Source of the DNA: Tengunoibacter tsumagoiensis
GTDB taxonomy: Bacteria; Chloroflexota; Ktedonobacteria; Ktedonobacterales; Ktedonobacteraceae
Assembly: GCF_003967535.1 (NCBI RefSeq)
Contig: NZ_BIFR01000002.1
Span: forward strand, 558,001-622,000
Length of the DNA stretch: 64,000 nt
Direction of reading: 5' to 3'
Shown: positions 18,284 to 27,850 of the stretch, one piece after another
Position numbering within the stretch: the stretch's first letter is position 1
How the letters are laid out: every line of letters begins with the position of its first letter
Position numbers and translations under genes: made by a program
The notes under the pieces: generated by a model
Seen by the model: the letters and a program-made list of their open reading frames with translations, nothing else
Databases searched by the model: none
What the model was told of the DNA's origin: nothing

Positions 18284-19669
18284 TTAAAGAGATGCAAAGG
18301 CGCTGCTAATAAATTCTCGAACACAGCGATCACCTGGAAATTCGTTTTTTAAAATGAAGAGATATTCAGAAAAGCGTTTTTGGAGGAGAGAAGATGCCAC
18401 TGCATGAATAACGCTGGCGGCCTCTCTGGCAATGGTGATGCTCGCGTCACGTTCCTGTTGATGAGCATAGGCCTTGGCAAGAGGAATCAGCGTAAGAATC
18501 CTCCGTTCAAGCCATTTTGGTGGTAGCTGAGTTAATGCCTGCTCTAAATGGTGGATGGCCTGTGCATACTGGTGATTAATCAACATACATTCGCCCGCCA
18601 TCTGGTGCCAGCGTACGAGATCAAACTCTTCATTTGGCTCGAGGTGTTCAAGGAAAGCAACCGAAGCTTCAAGTTTATGTTGCATTGTGCCTTGATCGCC
18701 CATGATAGAGGCATTGTAAGCCCAGTTTGCCAATAGATGCGCTTTCAAGCGCAGATACTCACAATCATTGCGCTGCTCAATACAACCTAAAGCCGTTTCC
18801 AGATGATGAATAGCCTCAAGGTGTTTTCCCCCTGCATTGGCCACAATAGAGTACCAATTCAGGCTCTGAGCCTGATTCCAGAGATCATGCCCTGCATAAG
18901 CCACATTAAAAGCTCTGGTATGTGCCTGCTGGGCTGCGACATAATCATTCTGGAAATAAAAGCCAGCCCCGATAAGATTATAGATGGTTGAAAAAAAGCC
19001 CGGGCAGATGGTGGGATCGAGAAAGACATATGTTTGCTGGACAAGGTGCAATAAGGCCTGGCCCAGAACGATGACCTGCCTGGGACTGGACGTGTGAAAG
19101 ATCTGCCAGCTCTGTTGAATGCTCGTATCGAGCGCAACGGTGAGTTGTTGCCGTTCCTCATCTGAAATACAGCGTGTAGTGAGTTGCGTCTCCAACTGAA
19201 GGACATTTTTTCGGATGCTAGCGGGCATATTTTGCATTCCTTGCAAAATGATGCGTAGGGGCTCGAGGATCGCGTTAAGGTTCCATTGTTCATCAAATAA
19301 GGAAGAGAGCTTCTGGGCTTCAAAGATTAACCACGGCCCTGATGGTTCCTGAGCGCGTAAATATCTATCAAGCTGATCTGTGGCTAATTCTGTCAGCGCC
19401 GTCTGAGCAGGCTTGTTGCTCTGAATCTCGATTGATGTCTCATGGTCCATTTGAGGACTTGAGAGATCAGGGTGCAGGAGACCTAATTCATGCGAGCTCT
19501 TCCCAAAGTAAGCGCATAATCTTCGTCGTGACTCAGCATTGATGACGTAATTATGCTCAGCTCTCCAAATCGTTGAAGCTCCTACCTTTGCTTCATCCGC
19601 AAGCCTGGCGGTGGTTAAATTATGTTGACAACGAGCTACGCGCAGAGGATGGATTTGTGCCTTGTTCAT
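18284..19669 (-). CDS. XRE-type HTH regulator with TPR-like helical region
   Basis: Protein of about 461 residues. Residues 5-65 form a lambda-repressor-like helix-turn-helix: RVARCQHNLTTARLADEAKV, then GASTIWRAEHN. The rest is all-helical with TPR-like repeats, for example AIHHLEQALTQLPP and AIHHLETALGCIE. Such proteins often respond to a peptide or partner protein. Two adjacent ATG codons are possible; the second (19669) is better spaced from GGGAGG. It lies upstream of the GH48-GH9 genes on the same strand and is divergent from the GH5 gene. A cellulase regulator is a reasonable but unproven inference. Confidence 0.75.
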   Translation of the reverse strand: MNKAQIHPLRVARCQHNLTTARLADEAKVGASTIWRAEHNYVINAESRRRLCAYFGKSSHELGLLHPDLSSPQMDHETSIEIQSNKPAQTALTELATDQLDRYLRAQEPSGPWLIFEAQKLSSLFDEQWNLNAILEPLRIILQGMQNMPASIRKNVLQLETQLTTRCISDEERQQLTVALDTSIQQSWQIFHTSSPRQVIVLGQALLHLVQQTYVFLDPTICPGFFSTIYNLIGAGFYFQNDYVAAQQAHTRAFNVAYAGHDLWNQAQSLNWYSIVANAGGKHLEAIHHLETALGCIEQRNDCEYLRLKAHLLANWAYNASIMGDQGTMQHKLEASVAFLEHLEPNEEFDLVRWHQMAGECMLINHQYAQAIHHLEQALTQLPPKWLERRILTLIPLAKAYAHQQERDASITIAREAASVIHAVASSLLQKRFSEYLFILKNEFPGDRCVREFISSAFASL

Positions 19670-19985
19670 CATTGCCTCCCAGGTGCTTCAATGCATCTAT
19701 TGCAATTATGTACAGACAAGATACAGTTGTCAATGCTCTCTCCTTCAATAAAGGGCCCCTTTTTGGAAGTGAAGAAAAACTGATGATCTGGCTATCGGGG
19801 TTTTCATCTAGTACTATAGCATATTTGCTACTTGTTAGCACAAGAAATTTTTATTCAGTTTTTATTCACATTCATGATTTCATTGACTTTTATTGGTACT
19901 CTATGCTACACAGAGTGCTTGGAGATAGTTTCTGTCTCATTGTGTCTCTGAGAAAAAGAGTGATAGTAAGAAAGTGTGGTACTTT
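19670..19985. other. Divergent intergenic region
   Basis: These 316 bases separate the HTH-TPR regulator from the GH5 gene and must carry both promoters. The right half is AT-rich (about 19840-19910). A TTGACT near 19882 could be a -35, but spacing to a -10 is poor. No gene is seen. Confidence 0.4.
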
Positions 19986-21077
19986 ATGACGACTTCTCAC
20001 CGCTCCTCTCGTGCAGGATATTGGCACACACACGAAAACTATATTTATGATAGCAACGATCAGATCGTTCGCATTGCGGGCATTAATTGGTTTGGCTTTG
20101 AGACATCTACCTATGTCGTTCACGGTCTTGAGCTGAGAAATTATTGCGATATGTTAAAACAGATACAGAGTCAGGGATATAACACCATTCGTTTGCCCTA
20201 TTCGAATCAGCTCTTTGATCCTGAGAGTAAACCGAACGAGATTGACTTTACTAAGAATCCTGATCTGGCAGGCCTGACGGGTCTGGAGATCATGGACAAG
20301 ATTATTCTTCAGGCGGGAGAGTTAGGGCTACATATTATCCTTGATCGCCATCGCCCGGATGCTTACGCACAATCGGCCTGCTGGTATACCGCAGACTATC
20401 CAGAGACACGTTGGATTGCTGATTGGCAGATGTTAGCGCAACGTTATCGTGATCAGACGGCGGTTATTGGGGCAGATCTCCACAATGAGCCTCATGCGCC
20501 TGCTCGTTGGGGTGGAGGTGATCTATTAACAGATTGGCGACTGGCTGCTGAACGTGCAGGGAATGCGATTCTTGATGTCAACCCCAACTGGCTGATCTTT
20601 GTTGAAGGGGTTGATTGCTATGGTCCTGATGAGCGCTCATCAGAAGAACTACACTACTGGTGGGGTGGGAATCTCGCGGGAGCGGCGATCGATCCCGTCC
20701 GTCTGAATGTGCCTGGTCGTCTGGTCTATTCTCCTCATGACTATCCACCCGAAGTTCACCCTCAACCCTGGTTTTATGCTTCGGATTATCCTGAAAATCT
20801 GCCGACCATCTGGGATAAACATTGGGGATATATTGCGAAACAGAAGATTGCTCCAATCTTGTTGGGAGAGTTTGGGACACGATTACAGGATGAGCTGGCT
20901 CAGCAGTGGCTTGAGGCGCTTACCCGCTATCTGGGGATGGGGAAAACAGGCATGCATTGGACCTACTGGTGTTGGAATCCAGATTCTGGCGACACTGGTG
21001 GTATTTTAGAGGATAATTGGCAGACGATTAATCAAGTCAAGCAGGCGTATCTTGCGTTGATCACACCTTCCAGTTAA
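19986..21077 (+). CDS. GH5-family glycoside hydrolase without signal peptide
   Basis: Cellulase-like (beta/alpha)8 enzyme of about 363 residues. The strand-4 motif DLHNEPH carries the acid/base Glu and LLGEFGTR carries the nucleophile Glu. NTIRLPYS, ILDRHRPD and SPHDYPPEV match the conserved Arg, His and His-Tyr positions of GH5 endoglucanases. No hydrophobic leader precedes the fold, which starts at about residue 20 (YIYDSNDQIVRIAGINWFG). It therefore looks cytoplasmic or non-classically exported, unlike its GH9 and GH48 neighbours. The ribosome-binding site is weak (AAGAAAG), and a GTG 12 bp upstream is an alternative start. Substrate could be short cello-oligosaccharides or another beta-glycan. 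Confidence 0.88.
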   Translation: MTTSHRSSRAGYWHTHENYIYDSNDQIVRIAGINWFGFETSTYVVHGLELRNYCDMLKQIQSQGYNTIRLPYSNQLFDPESKPNEIDFTKNPDLAGLTGLEIMDKIILQAGELGLHIILDRHRPDAYAQSACWYTADYPETRWIADWQMLAQRYRDQTAVIGADLHNEPHAPARWGGGDLLTDWRLAAERAGNAILDVNPNWLIFVEGVDCYGPDERSSEELHYWWGGNLAGAAIDPVRLNVPGRLVYSPHDYPPEVHPQPWFYASDYPENLPTIWDKHWGYIAKQKIAPILLGEFGTRLQDELAQQWLEALTRYLGMGKTGMHWTYWCWNPDSGDTGGILEDNWQTINQVKQAYLALITPSS

Positions 21078-21302
21078 CGACTGCTTCAAGTGAAGCATCG
21101 GTTCACAATAAAGGAATTGAAAACAGGTATCGAAATATGGTGTGTGCTCGACCTTTTTTATGAATAAATCAGCCATAAGGTTTTTTCTGGACCGTAACAT
21201 AAGTTCATTCGCCAATTTGTGAGAGTATACTCGTTTAAATGGATGTGTATCAATTTATTGAGTGATACACGATTTCTTGCAGATAAGCGAAAGGATTGCC
21301 TT

Positions 21303-21812
21303 ATGGCCGAGCTATCCGATACGGAATTTATTTTGCAGGTAGCGCGTGACGTGGTCGAAGAGATCGCACCAGAAGAGCTGGTATCGTTTTCACTGGTTGC
21401 GGAGGCATATATACAGAACCCGCAAGGTTTGCTGACGCGCCAGACCTCTGAAGAGGTAGATCTCGGGTTAGGAGCTGGCGAACTGATCACCGTCTGGGCT
21501 CCAACGATTTTGCTGCTGCTGCAACAGGCAATCCTACAAGGTGGGAAAGATGCAGTAACAGATGGAACAAAGGCTCTCTTTTCAGGCGCATTTGCGCGCA
21601 TTGGGAGACTATGGCATCCCAAGAATAAGAAGCAGGCTGTGGCCTTACCTGCGCGGGGGCATGAACTGAGTCGGGAGGAATTGCAGATCCTGCTGAACTT
21701 TTTTCATACGACTGCGCTGGAATATGGTGTGAAAGATCCTAAGGCTCGTCAGATCGCGGAAGCCGTGGTGGGTAAATGGGCGACCCGGTCTGTGAAAGAG
21801 GCAGGCCAGTGA
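21303..21812 (+). CDS. Conserved-looking small protein coupled to the M48 peptidase gene
   Basis: Protein of 169 residues from the ATG at 21303 (AAAGGA upstream). It is helical, starting ELSDTEFILQVARDVVEEI. A hydrophobic stretch near residues 63-82 (ITVWAPTILLLLQQAIL) may be amphipathic or a weak membrane helix. It ends in a charged helical tail. I recognise no family. Its TGA overlaps the GTG of the next gene (GTGA), implying translational coupling and a joint function with the membrane peptidase. Confidence 0.65.
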   Translation: MAELSDTEFILQVARDVVEEIAPEELVSFSLVAEAYIQNPQGLLTRQTSEEVDLGLGAGELITVWAPTILLLLQQAILQGGKDAVTDGTKALFSGAFARIGRLWHPKNKKQAVALPARGHELSREELQILLNFFHTTALEYGVKDPKARQIAEAVVGKWATRSVKEAGQ

Positions 21813-24811
21813 TAAAAACAGCTCCTCTTTCACCTGAGCTGCGACCGAACCTGGGGGCGTTTGGCACCGAGACGGATCGCAGGCTGGTGCTGCTGCTCTT
21901 TGCCATTCTCGCAGCCAGCCTCTATATGCTGCATGTTGAACTGGTAAGCACCTTTTTGCAAGGAATGTTTACTGACTGCTTGCAAAAGTCATTTAATCAT
22001 CCAGGACTGAATCTAAACGCCATGGCACCTGATGGACTGTTGCAGACATGCAGTATCGTCCCGGAACGCTGGCAAACGTTGGGGATGCTAGTGGGCCTGT
22101 TCGTACTATTGAGTCTGGGACTGCTCGTGTACTGGCTTTTTCCGCGCTTGAAAATTCTATGGAACAATCTGATGCCGTTGGAGCACTATCGGCAGGCGGT
22201 AATTGTGCGCGGGAACGAGCGGATACATATTGTAGAGTTTCTGGAAGATGTGCGTGCGACCTATATACCATGGGTGCAGCTGCGTTATGTAACGAATCGC
22301 AAGGAGGCAAAGCAGAAGCTTCCGTCCGTATTTAGTGGGCCAGGACAACTTTATCTCTTTGTGCCTTTTCATACGGTGATGCTATTCCAGCAAGATACAA
22401 TGGCGTTTCGTGCGGGTGTGCTCCACGAGCTGGCCCATTGTTATCATAAAGATTCTCAGAAGGTCTATTTTGCGCGTGCAATGACGCTGGTTTTTGCGCT
22501 GGTCATCTTACTGCCATTTCTCGTGTTTATGCTCTGGTCGCTGATCGTGGTACCTACGAGCCTGACCCCACTGGTAAAGATAGAGTTTGTGTGTAGTCAG
22601 TTCTGGGGCGTGCTGGTGATGATGGGGCTCATCTGGTTGCTCTACCGCTCAGTCCTACGATCAAGAGAGGCGGCGGCTGACGTACAGGCCAGCTATTGGG
22701 CAGGCACCGATACAGCGTTAGCAGAGGCATTGCAGCGTTTGAATAGAGGAAGACGTTCGTGGTGGCAGGTGCTGCGGAGCTCGTATCCAGATGAGCGAGA
22801 ACTGAACGTGCAGCAACCGGAAAGGCTCTTCCGTCTCCGTCCCTGGGAGGCGCTGGCGACGGGGATAGCAGCCAGTCTAAGCCTGCCCACCTTCTATTTT
22901 ACGGTATTGACGCTCTCTTCAGCGTTAAATCTCAGCACTATTTCTCTCCCCGCATTGATTTTTTTGGGGATAATTGGTTCGCTGTTCTTATGCCTGCTGG
23001 TTGTGATTGTGGTTGGGCAGATGATCTGGCGAGCAATGCTGCTCGTGAAACTCCAGGGAGGAAAGCACCTGGTAGGAACGGGCCGTCTTGGACTCTATCT
23101 GGCTCTGGGTTTCGTGCTGGGTTTTCTCTTCTCATTACAATTTACGCCCTTCCTGATCTATTACTATCTCAACTGGCAGATCGTGCTGGTGTATTTTGGC
23201 CCCTGGCTTCTGGCTCTGGCCCTGATCCTGGCTGGTTTCTGCCGCTGGCTGGCTCTGCTGGCGGGCGTCTGGCTGGAGGTAATTGAGAGTAGGAGGATGG
23301 CGCGCCGGGTAAGCGCCGTGAATCTCGTGGTGGCCAGCATTGTGCTGGCGACTGTCATGGCCGGGGTGGCGTTTTTATGCTTGATAACGCTGGGTTATCT
23401 GTTTCCACAGGGCATTGATTATCACGCTTTACTCAGGCCAATCACATTGCAGGCCAACGATATACGCGTTTTCTATGGGATTATATCCCAGTGGCTGGCC
23501 TTTGGCCTCCTGCCCCTTCCCGGAGTCGTCTTCATCCTGATCGTATTATGGGCTATGCCGCTGTTTAGCTGGTTCTGGTATCGGAGGCAAAGATCCACCA
23601 ATCATTATGGCTGGGGCTTAGCTGATAGGGGTCCAACCACTTTAGAGAGACCATCTGTACACAATCCGTTTCAATTGGGCTTGTTGGGGGAGACGTCACT
23701 GGTGCTGGGTGTCTTCTTCTGCGCACTCTTCTTGCTCTTCCATCAGATCTCACTTGCCGTAGTGAGTGTAGAGCAGCTCTATCCATACACGTTTGCTCTG
23801 GTCGTCGTCCCACTGGTGATTGCGGCACTCTGGCAAGGTGGACTCGCAGCCTTGTTGTATTGGGAGACTGACGGGCAACGATTCATCAACGGACTGGTAG
23901 GCGCGTTTCTGCTGGGAGTGGTGATTGCGATCGGCTGTTTTTTCGTCTATCGTCTGTTTGGGGGAGCGCTTGGCTATCCAGTAGCAGGGGATCAGTTCTG
24001 GATATTCTGCTGGCAAGTGCTTGCCTGGGGAAGTATCGGCACCTATGCACTGCTGCTGGGCTTCAAAGGCTGGCAACGTGCGAAGAGTCTGTTTGTATCA
24101 AACAGCCTGGAGACTGCTTCACAACCAGTTGTGGATCAGCTTGATAGGAGAGCCGAGAGCAGAGTACGAGACAGGCGCAGGCGGTGGCGCTGGCTGTGGT
24201 TAGTCTCAGTATTATTGATAATCATTGCTTTACTCTTACCGCGCTATGTAAGTAAGCAGGCACCAACGGCAATGGCCTTTACAGGTATCGTCAAAGACGG
24301 AGATTTTGAAGTTCCTGTTGTGCCGATAGGATCATTTAACGAGTATTCTGCTGGACAAACCTTTAGCGCCTGGACCGTGGCTGCGGGAAGTGTCGATCTG
24401 GTGGATAATCAATACTGGCGATCGGGTCACGGCAAACATTCAATGGATATGGACGGAAATAGTGCGGGGGCCCTCTATCAAGATCTCCCAACAAACATTG
24501 GAGGAACCTACATACTCTCGTTTGAACTGGCGGCTAATCCTGAATGTGGAGATGCAGTCAAGACATTACAGATCTGGTGGGGCGGTAAACTGCTGGATCA
24601 GATTCAGGTGAGCTCGCATGGGTATAACAATCAGCAGATGGGCTGGCACAATTCGCTGAGTTATGCCACACATACAGCGATGAATGTAAAATTTCCATAT
24701 ATAGTACAGGCAACTGCCACAAAAACACGACTGGAATTTATCAGCCTGACGCCAGGCTATTGTGGTGCAGTGATCGATCTGGTGTCAGCAGTAGAGACGA
24801 GCACAGTGTAA
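21809..24811 (+). CDS. Polytopic M48-like metallopeptidase fused to an outer DUF642-like domain
   Basis: Product of 1000 residues from the GTG at 21809, with an AGGCAGG site upstream. Two N-terminal membrane helices precede a zincin domain with HELAH at about residues 206-210 and the third-ligand motif REAAADVQA near 288, the M48/Oma1-HtpX pattern. About twelve further hydrophobic segments follow. After a last helix near residue 810 the C-terminal ~180 residues form a soluble domain with GDFEVPVVP, FSAWTVAAGSVDLV and YILSFELAANPECG. This is the choice-of-anchor C/DUF642 type thought to bind polysaccharide or a surface anchor. The combination is unusual. Membrane-protein quality control or cell-envelope processing is inferred. 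Confidence 0.75.
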   Translation: MIKTAPLSPELRPNLGAFGTETDRRLVLLLFAILAASLYMLHVELVSTFLQGMFTDCLQKSFNHPGLNLNAMAPDGLLQTCSIVPERWQTLGMLVGLFVLLSLGLLVYWLFPRLKILWNNLMPLEHYRQAVIVRGNERIHIVEFLEDVRATYIPWVQLRYVTNRKEAKQKLPSVFSGPGQLYLFVPFHTVMLFQQDTMAFRAGVLHELAHCYHKDSQKVYFARAMTLVFALVILLPFLVFMLWSLIVVPTSLTPLVKIEFVCSQFWGVLVMMGLIWLLYRSVLRSREAAADVQASYWAGTDTALAEALQRLNRGRRSWWQVLRSSYPDERELNVQQPERLFRLRPWEALATGIAASLSLPTFYFTVLTLSSALNLSTISLPALIFLGIIGSLFLCLLVVIVVGQMIWRAMLLVKLQGGKHLVGTGRLGLYLALGFVLGFLFSLQFTPFLIYYYLNWQIVLVYFGPWLLALALILAGFCRWLALLAGVWLEVIESRRMARRVSAVNLVVASIVLATVMAGVAFLCLITLGYLFPQGIDYHALLRPITLQANDIRVFYGIISQWLAFGLLPLPGVVFILIVLWAMPLFSWFWYRRQRSTNHYGWGLADRGPTTLERPSVHNPFQLGLLGETSLVLGVFFCALFLLFHQISLAVVSVEQLYPYTFALVVVPLVIAALWQGGLAALLYWETDGQRFINGLVGAFLLGVVIAIGCFFVYRLFGGALGYPVAGDQFWIFCWQVLAWGSIGTYALLLGFKGWQRAKSLFVSNSLETASQPVVDQLDRRAESRVRDRRRRWRWLWLVSVLLIIIALLLPRYVSKQAPTAMAFTGIVKDGDFEVPVVPIGSFNEYSAGQTFSAWTVAAGSVDLVDNQYWRSGHGKHSMDMDGNSAGALYQDLPTNIGGTYILSFELAANPECGDAVKTLQIWWGGKLLDQIQVSSHGYNNQQMGWHNSLSYATHTAMNVKFPYIVQATATKTRLEFISLTPGYCGAVIDLVSAVETSTV

Positions 24812-25008
24812 GAAATCCGCTTGCTGTGAGAAGCTCAGATCTATGGAGCTTGAAATGCGCACAAACGCACAGTAACTGTGTGGCCTATCTCATACCGCTG
24901 ACCCAAAAAATCCCTTAGAATGCAAAGCAGAAATACCTATTAGCTTATTATCAATCAGAAATCTGATTTTCTTCTGATAAGGTGTGTCTTGCAAGGAGCG
25001 TGGTGATT

Positions 25009-26382
25009 ATGCTAAAGCGTTCTCAGCGGATTTCGATTTTTTCGACTCTATCCATCATCTTTTTTGTTTTTATCCTCACAGCATGTGCCAATACACCGGC
25101 CAATCCTGGCGATCAAGTGGCTACAACGTCTCCAGGTGGCCAGGGAACAGCAATAGCTCAGACAGCGACCCATACCACGCCTGGGCCATTTGGGGATACG
25201 TCGTGCCCGGCTGCCAATACGGCGCGTGCCGCAGTGCTGCACCCGCTGGCCCTGGGGAGCCATCAGAACCTTGTGTATATCTACAATGACGTGCCAGCCA
25301 ACACCTCAACCTCGTCGGGTGTGTTGAGGCGTTATGATGCAGCAACGAGCCAGAAGGTCGATATCGTAACCAGTGGTCTGCGCATCGATCAGGCTCAGGT
25401 CTCTCACGATGGGCAATGGATCCTTTTCCTGAGCATTCCAGATCCTCGGGGCGACCACGAGCATAGTGCTCTGCTCCAACTGGTGCGTATGGATGGTCAG
25501 GGTTTGCAGACGCTCTATTGTTTCCCGAATGCCACGTATTCTGGCCAGGGCACCAGTACGCGTCTACCGATCTCGATCCAGTGGTCTGAAGATCAACACA
25601 CGATTGCCTTTTCAACCAACATCAATAACGATACCAGCACCATTACCCTCCTCAATGTGACAAACGGCCATCTCACCACTCTCCTGAGCCAGCACGATAG
25701 CCTTTATACCTACCGTGTGCTGACCTGGCTTGATCAGAAGAACGTGTACATTCTCAAAGAGGGAGGTAGTGCGCCCACACCTCCAGCCACGCTCTACGTT
25801 ATGGATGTCACTACCGCTTCTCCAGCGCTCGTCAACGTTATGACCACCGATACGCGCATGAGCTACTATTCATTCGATAGCAGTCCTGACGGGTCCAAAC
25901 TCTTTAGCTCGTACTGTTTGCAGGCAGCCAATCCCTATAATTCTACTGTCTCAAGCGGTCCTGCGAAAGGGGGAACACGCACAACCTTCTTTCAGGGCAC
26001 GCCACAGGATTGTGTCCAGGTCACCCGCGCCATCTCATCCAGTAAGTTGCTATTGCTGGCTCACGTTGCCACTGAGGCTGGCAATGCCTTCTCCAACGAT
26101 GTCTGGACCATGGATGCAACCCCTGGAGCCAACTATAATATAGTAAGCCTGCTCTCTGTCTCACCCGACGATGCGACGAGCTACGATTTCAACGAAAGCA
26201 CCCAGTTTTCCTGGTCGAACATGTCACGCGACAGTAGCTTCTACGCCCTTCAATCCACTAATCCAGCGGCGAAAGTCCAGAGCATTTTGATTGGTCCGCT
26301 GGCTGGCGGAGATGCCAAAGCGATCGCGACCACCCCCAGTGGCTTGAGCACCGTGAATCTGGTGGGCTGGACAACAATGTAA
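25009..26382 (+). CDS. Secreted lipoprotein, probable beta-propeller
   Basis: Protein of 457 residues from the ATG at 25009, which follows AAGGAGCG; an in-frame start at 24982 lacks such a site. The leader RISIFSTLSIIFFVFILTAC ends with a lipobox (LTAC), so a lipid-anchored outer protein is expected. A Thr/Pro-rich spacer follows. The body has repeated strands such as SHDGQWILFLSIPD, WSEDQHTIAFSTN and SSPDGSKLFSSY, the pattern of TolB/PD40-like propellers. It may be co-transcribed with the membrane peptidase 197 bp upstream. Ligand unknown. Confidence 0.75.
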   Translation: MLKRSQRISIFSTLSIIFFVFILTACANTPANPGDQVATTSPGGQGTAIAQTATHTTPGPFGDTSCPAANTARAAVLHPLALGSHQNLVYIYNDVPANTSTSSGVLRRYDAATSQKVDIVTSGLRIDQAQVSHDGQWILFLSIPDPRGDHEHSALLQLVRMDGQGLQTLYCFPNATYSGQGTSTRLPISIQWSEDQHTIAFSTNINNDTSTITLLNVTNGHLTTLLSQHDSLYTYRVLTWLDQKNVYILKEGGSAPTPPATLYVMDVTTASPALVNVMTTDTRMSYYSFDSSPDGSKLFSSYCLQAANPYNSTVSSGPAKGGTRTTFFQGTPQDCVQVTRAISSSKLLLLAHVATEAGNAFSNDVWTMDATPGANYNIVSLLSVSPDDATSYDFNESTQFSWSNMSRDSSFYALQSTNPAAKVQSILIGPLAGGDAKAIATTPSGLSTVNLVGWTTM

Positions 26383-26395
26383 AGAAGGCTCCTCC

Positions 26396-26950
26396 GGTTC
26401 CACAATGTTCGCCCCTCCAGGATTCAATTGGAAACAATGTCATGGCGGGGCTGGCATAGTGGAATGGGACATTTCGGCAGGAGACAAGCGACCTGCCCTA
26501 CTTGTATTGTTTATCACGCACCATTTTGAATATAAAACGATGTAAAGTAGGGCGTCTCTTTCCTCTGTTCCCATTCCGCTCTGGTCGCCCCTCCATGGTT
26601 CAATGGGAAAGGAGGCTATGGGGGTGCTGGCATAGTGGAATGGGAAGTTTAGGCAGGAGACAAGCGACCTGCCCTACTTGTATTGTTTATCATGCACCAT
26701 TTTGAATATAAAACGATGTAAAGTAGGGCGTCTCTTTCCGCTGTTCCCCTTTCACAATGTGAGCCCCTCTATAGCTCAATTGGAAGCGGAAAACGGGAAC
26801 AGAAGCTATGGAGGGGCTGTCATGGTGGAATGGGAAGTTTAGGCAGGAGACAAGCGACCTGCCCTACTTGTATTGTTTATCACGCACCATCTTGAATATA
26901 AAACGATGTAAAGTAGGGCGTCTCTTTCCTCTGTTCCATCTCCACAATGT
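26396..26950. repeat. Three tandem copies of a hairpin-rich intergenic repeat
   Basis: A unit of about 176-190 bp occurs three times; its marker CTTGTATTGTTTAT starts at 26501, 26677 and 26867. Each unit has two nested inverted repeats. One is GCCCCTC...GAGGGGC-like (in copy 3, AGCCCCTCTATAGC pairs with GCTATGGAGGGGCT). The other pairs GCCCTACTT...GTTTA with TAAAACGATGTAAAGTAGGGC. Copy 1 is the most diverged in its first hairpin. CACAATGT occurs near unit borders. There is no coding content. It may be a MITE-like or REP-like element or a structured RNA. Confidence 0.8.
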
Positions 26951-27251
26951 AATAAATGATGCAAAAAGTGAGCAGTTTTTGCCCAAAAGAGTGAGCATGA
27001 GTGCTTCAATGTCTGGAGAAACCGCTTCCCATCTGGTATACTCCTCTTGAGAGTTGGTAATAATTGTCGCTCTCGGCGTAAAGTGGCCGCCAAAAACGGC
27101 ATATCCTCGGTGATGGTTGCAGATTGTACCTACGTTTTGTGCTACAAGTACGACAAAAGACGAAAACGTTTATCCTCATGGTGGTACGTTTCGAAACATC
27201 GACGAGGAAGATCCTGAAAAGTGGTGCATCCTGTATGAACGGGGAGAACAT

Positions 27252-27740
27252 ATGGAACCAATCATTGCGCAAGCACGTGTGCGCGACGCTGAAGCGATTC
27301 TGAAACTTCAGTACCTCTGCTATCAAACGGAAGCTGCTCTCTACGAGGATTACACCATAGCACCATTAACGCAATGTCTCACTGATCTCCTCTCTGAGTA
27401 TGATACCCACACTATCCTGGTTGCTCGACTTGGAGAAGAAATTGTGGGTTCGGTACGGGGACAACTTCGTGAGGATGTCTGTCATATTGGACGCCTCATT
27501 GTTCACCCTCGGCTCCAGGGTCGTGGTCTTGGAACAAAGCTTCTGGACGCAATGGAAGAACGCTTTGGTAGCGCAACCCGCTATGAACTCTTCACAGGCT
27601 CTCGGAGCGAGAGGAATCTGTATTTGTATCGGAAGCTTGGGTACGTATCCCTCCGGGAAGAAACAGTCTCGCCGCAGTTGCGCCTCGTCTTTCTTGAAAA
27701 ACAAGGAGTCTCCAATCCATCAAAGAATTCATTCTTGTGA
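27252..27740 (+). CDS. GNAT-family N-acetyltransferase
   Basis: Acetyltransferase of 162 residues. The acetyl-CoA-binding loop is in RLIVHPRLQGRGLGTKLLDA (motif A, QGRGLG at about residues 93-98). The conserved C-terminal block is NLYLYRKLGYVSLREE. I place the start at the ATG at 27252, preceded by GGGGAG; the longer reading from 27117 runs through non-conserved residues. It is convergent with another GNAT gene. The acceptor substrate is unknown. Confidence 0.85.
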   Translation: MEPIIAQARVRDAEAILKLQYLCYQTEAALYEDYTIAPLTQCLTDLLSEYDTHTILVARLGEEIVGSVRGQLREDVCHIGRLIVHPRLQGRGLGTKLLDAMEERFGSATRYELFTGSRSERNLYLYRKLGYVSLREETVSPQLRLVFLEKQGVSNPSKNSFL

Positions 27741-27850
27741 TTGCGCTGACTGTAGGGAAAAAAACTGTGGCCAACGTCCCTCCCATCCATCAGGCCTCAT
27801 TCTGCTACTCACTCCATCCTCTCGGCTCGTGAGCCTGAATTGACAGCAGA

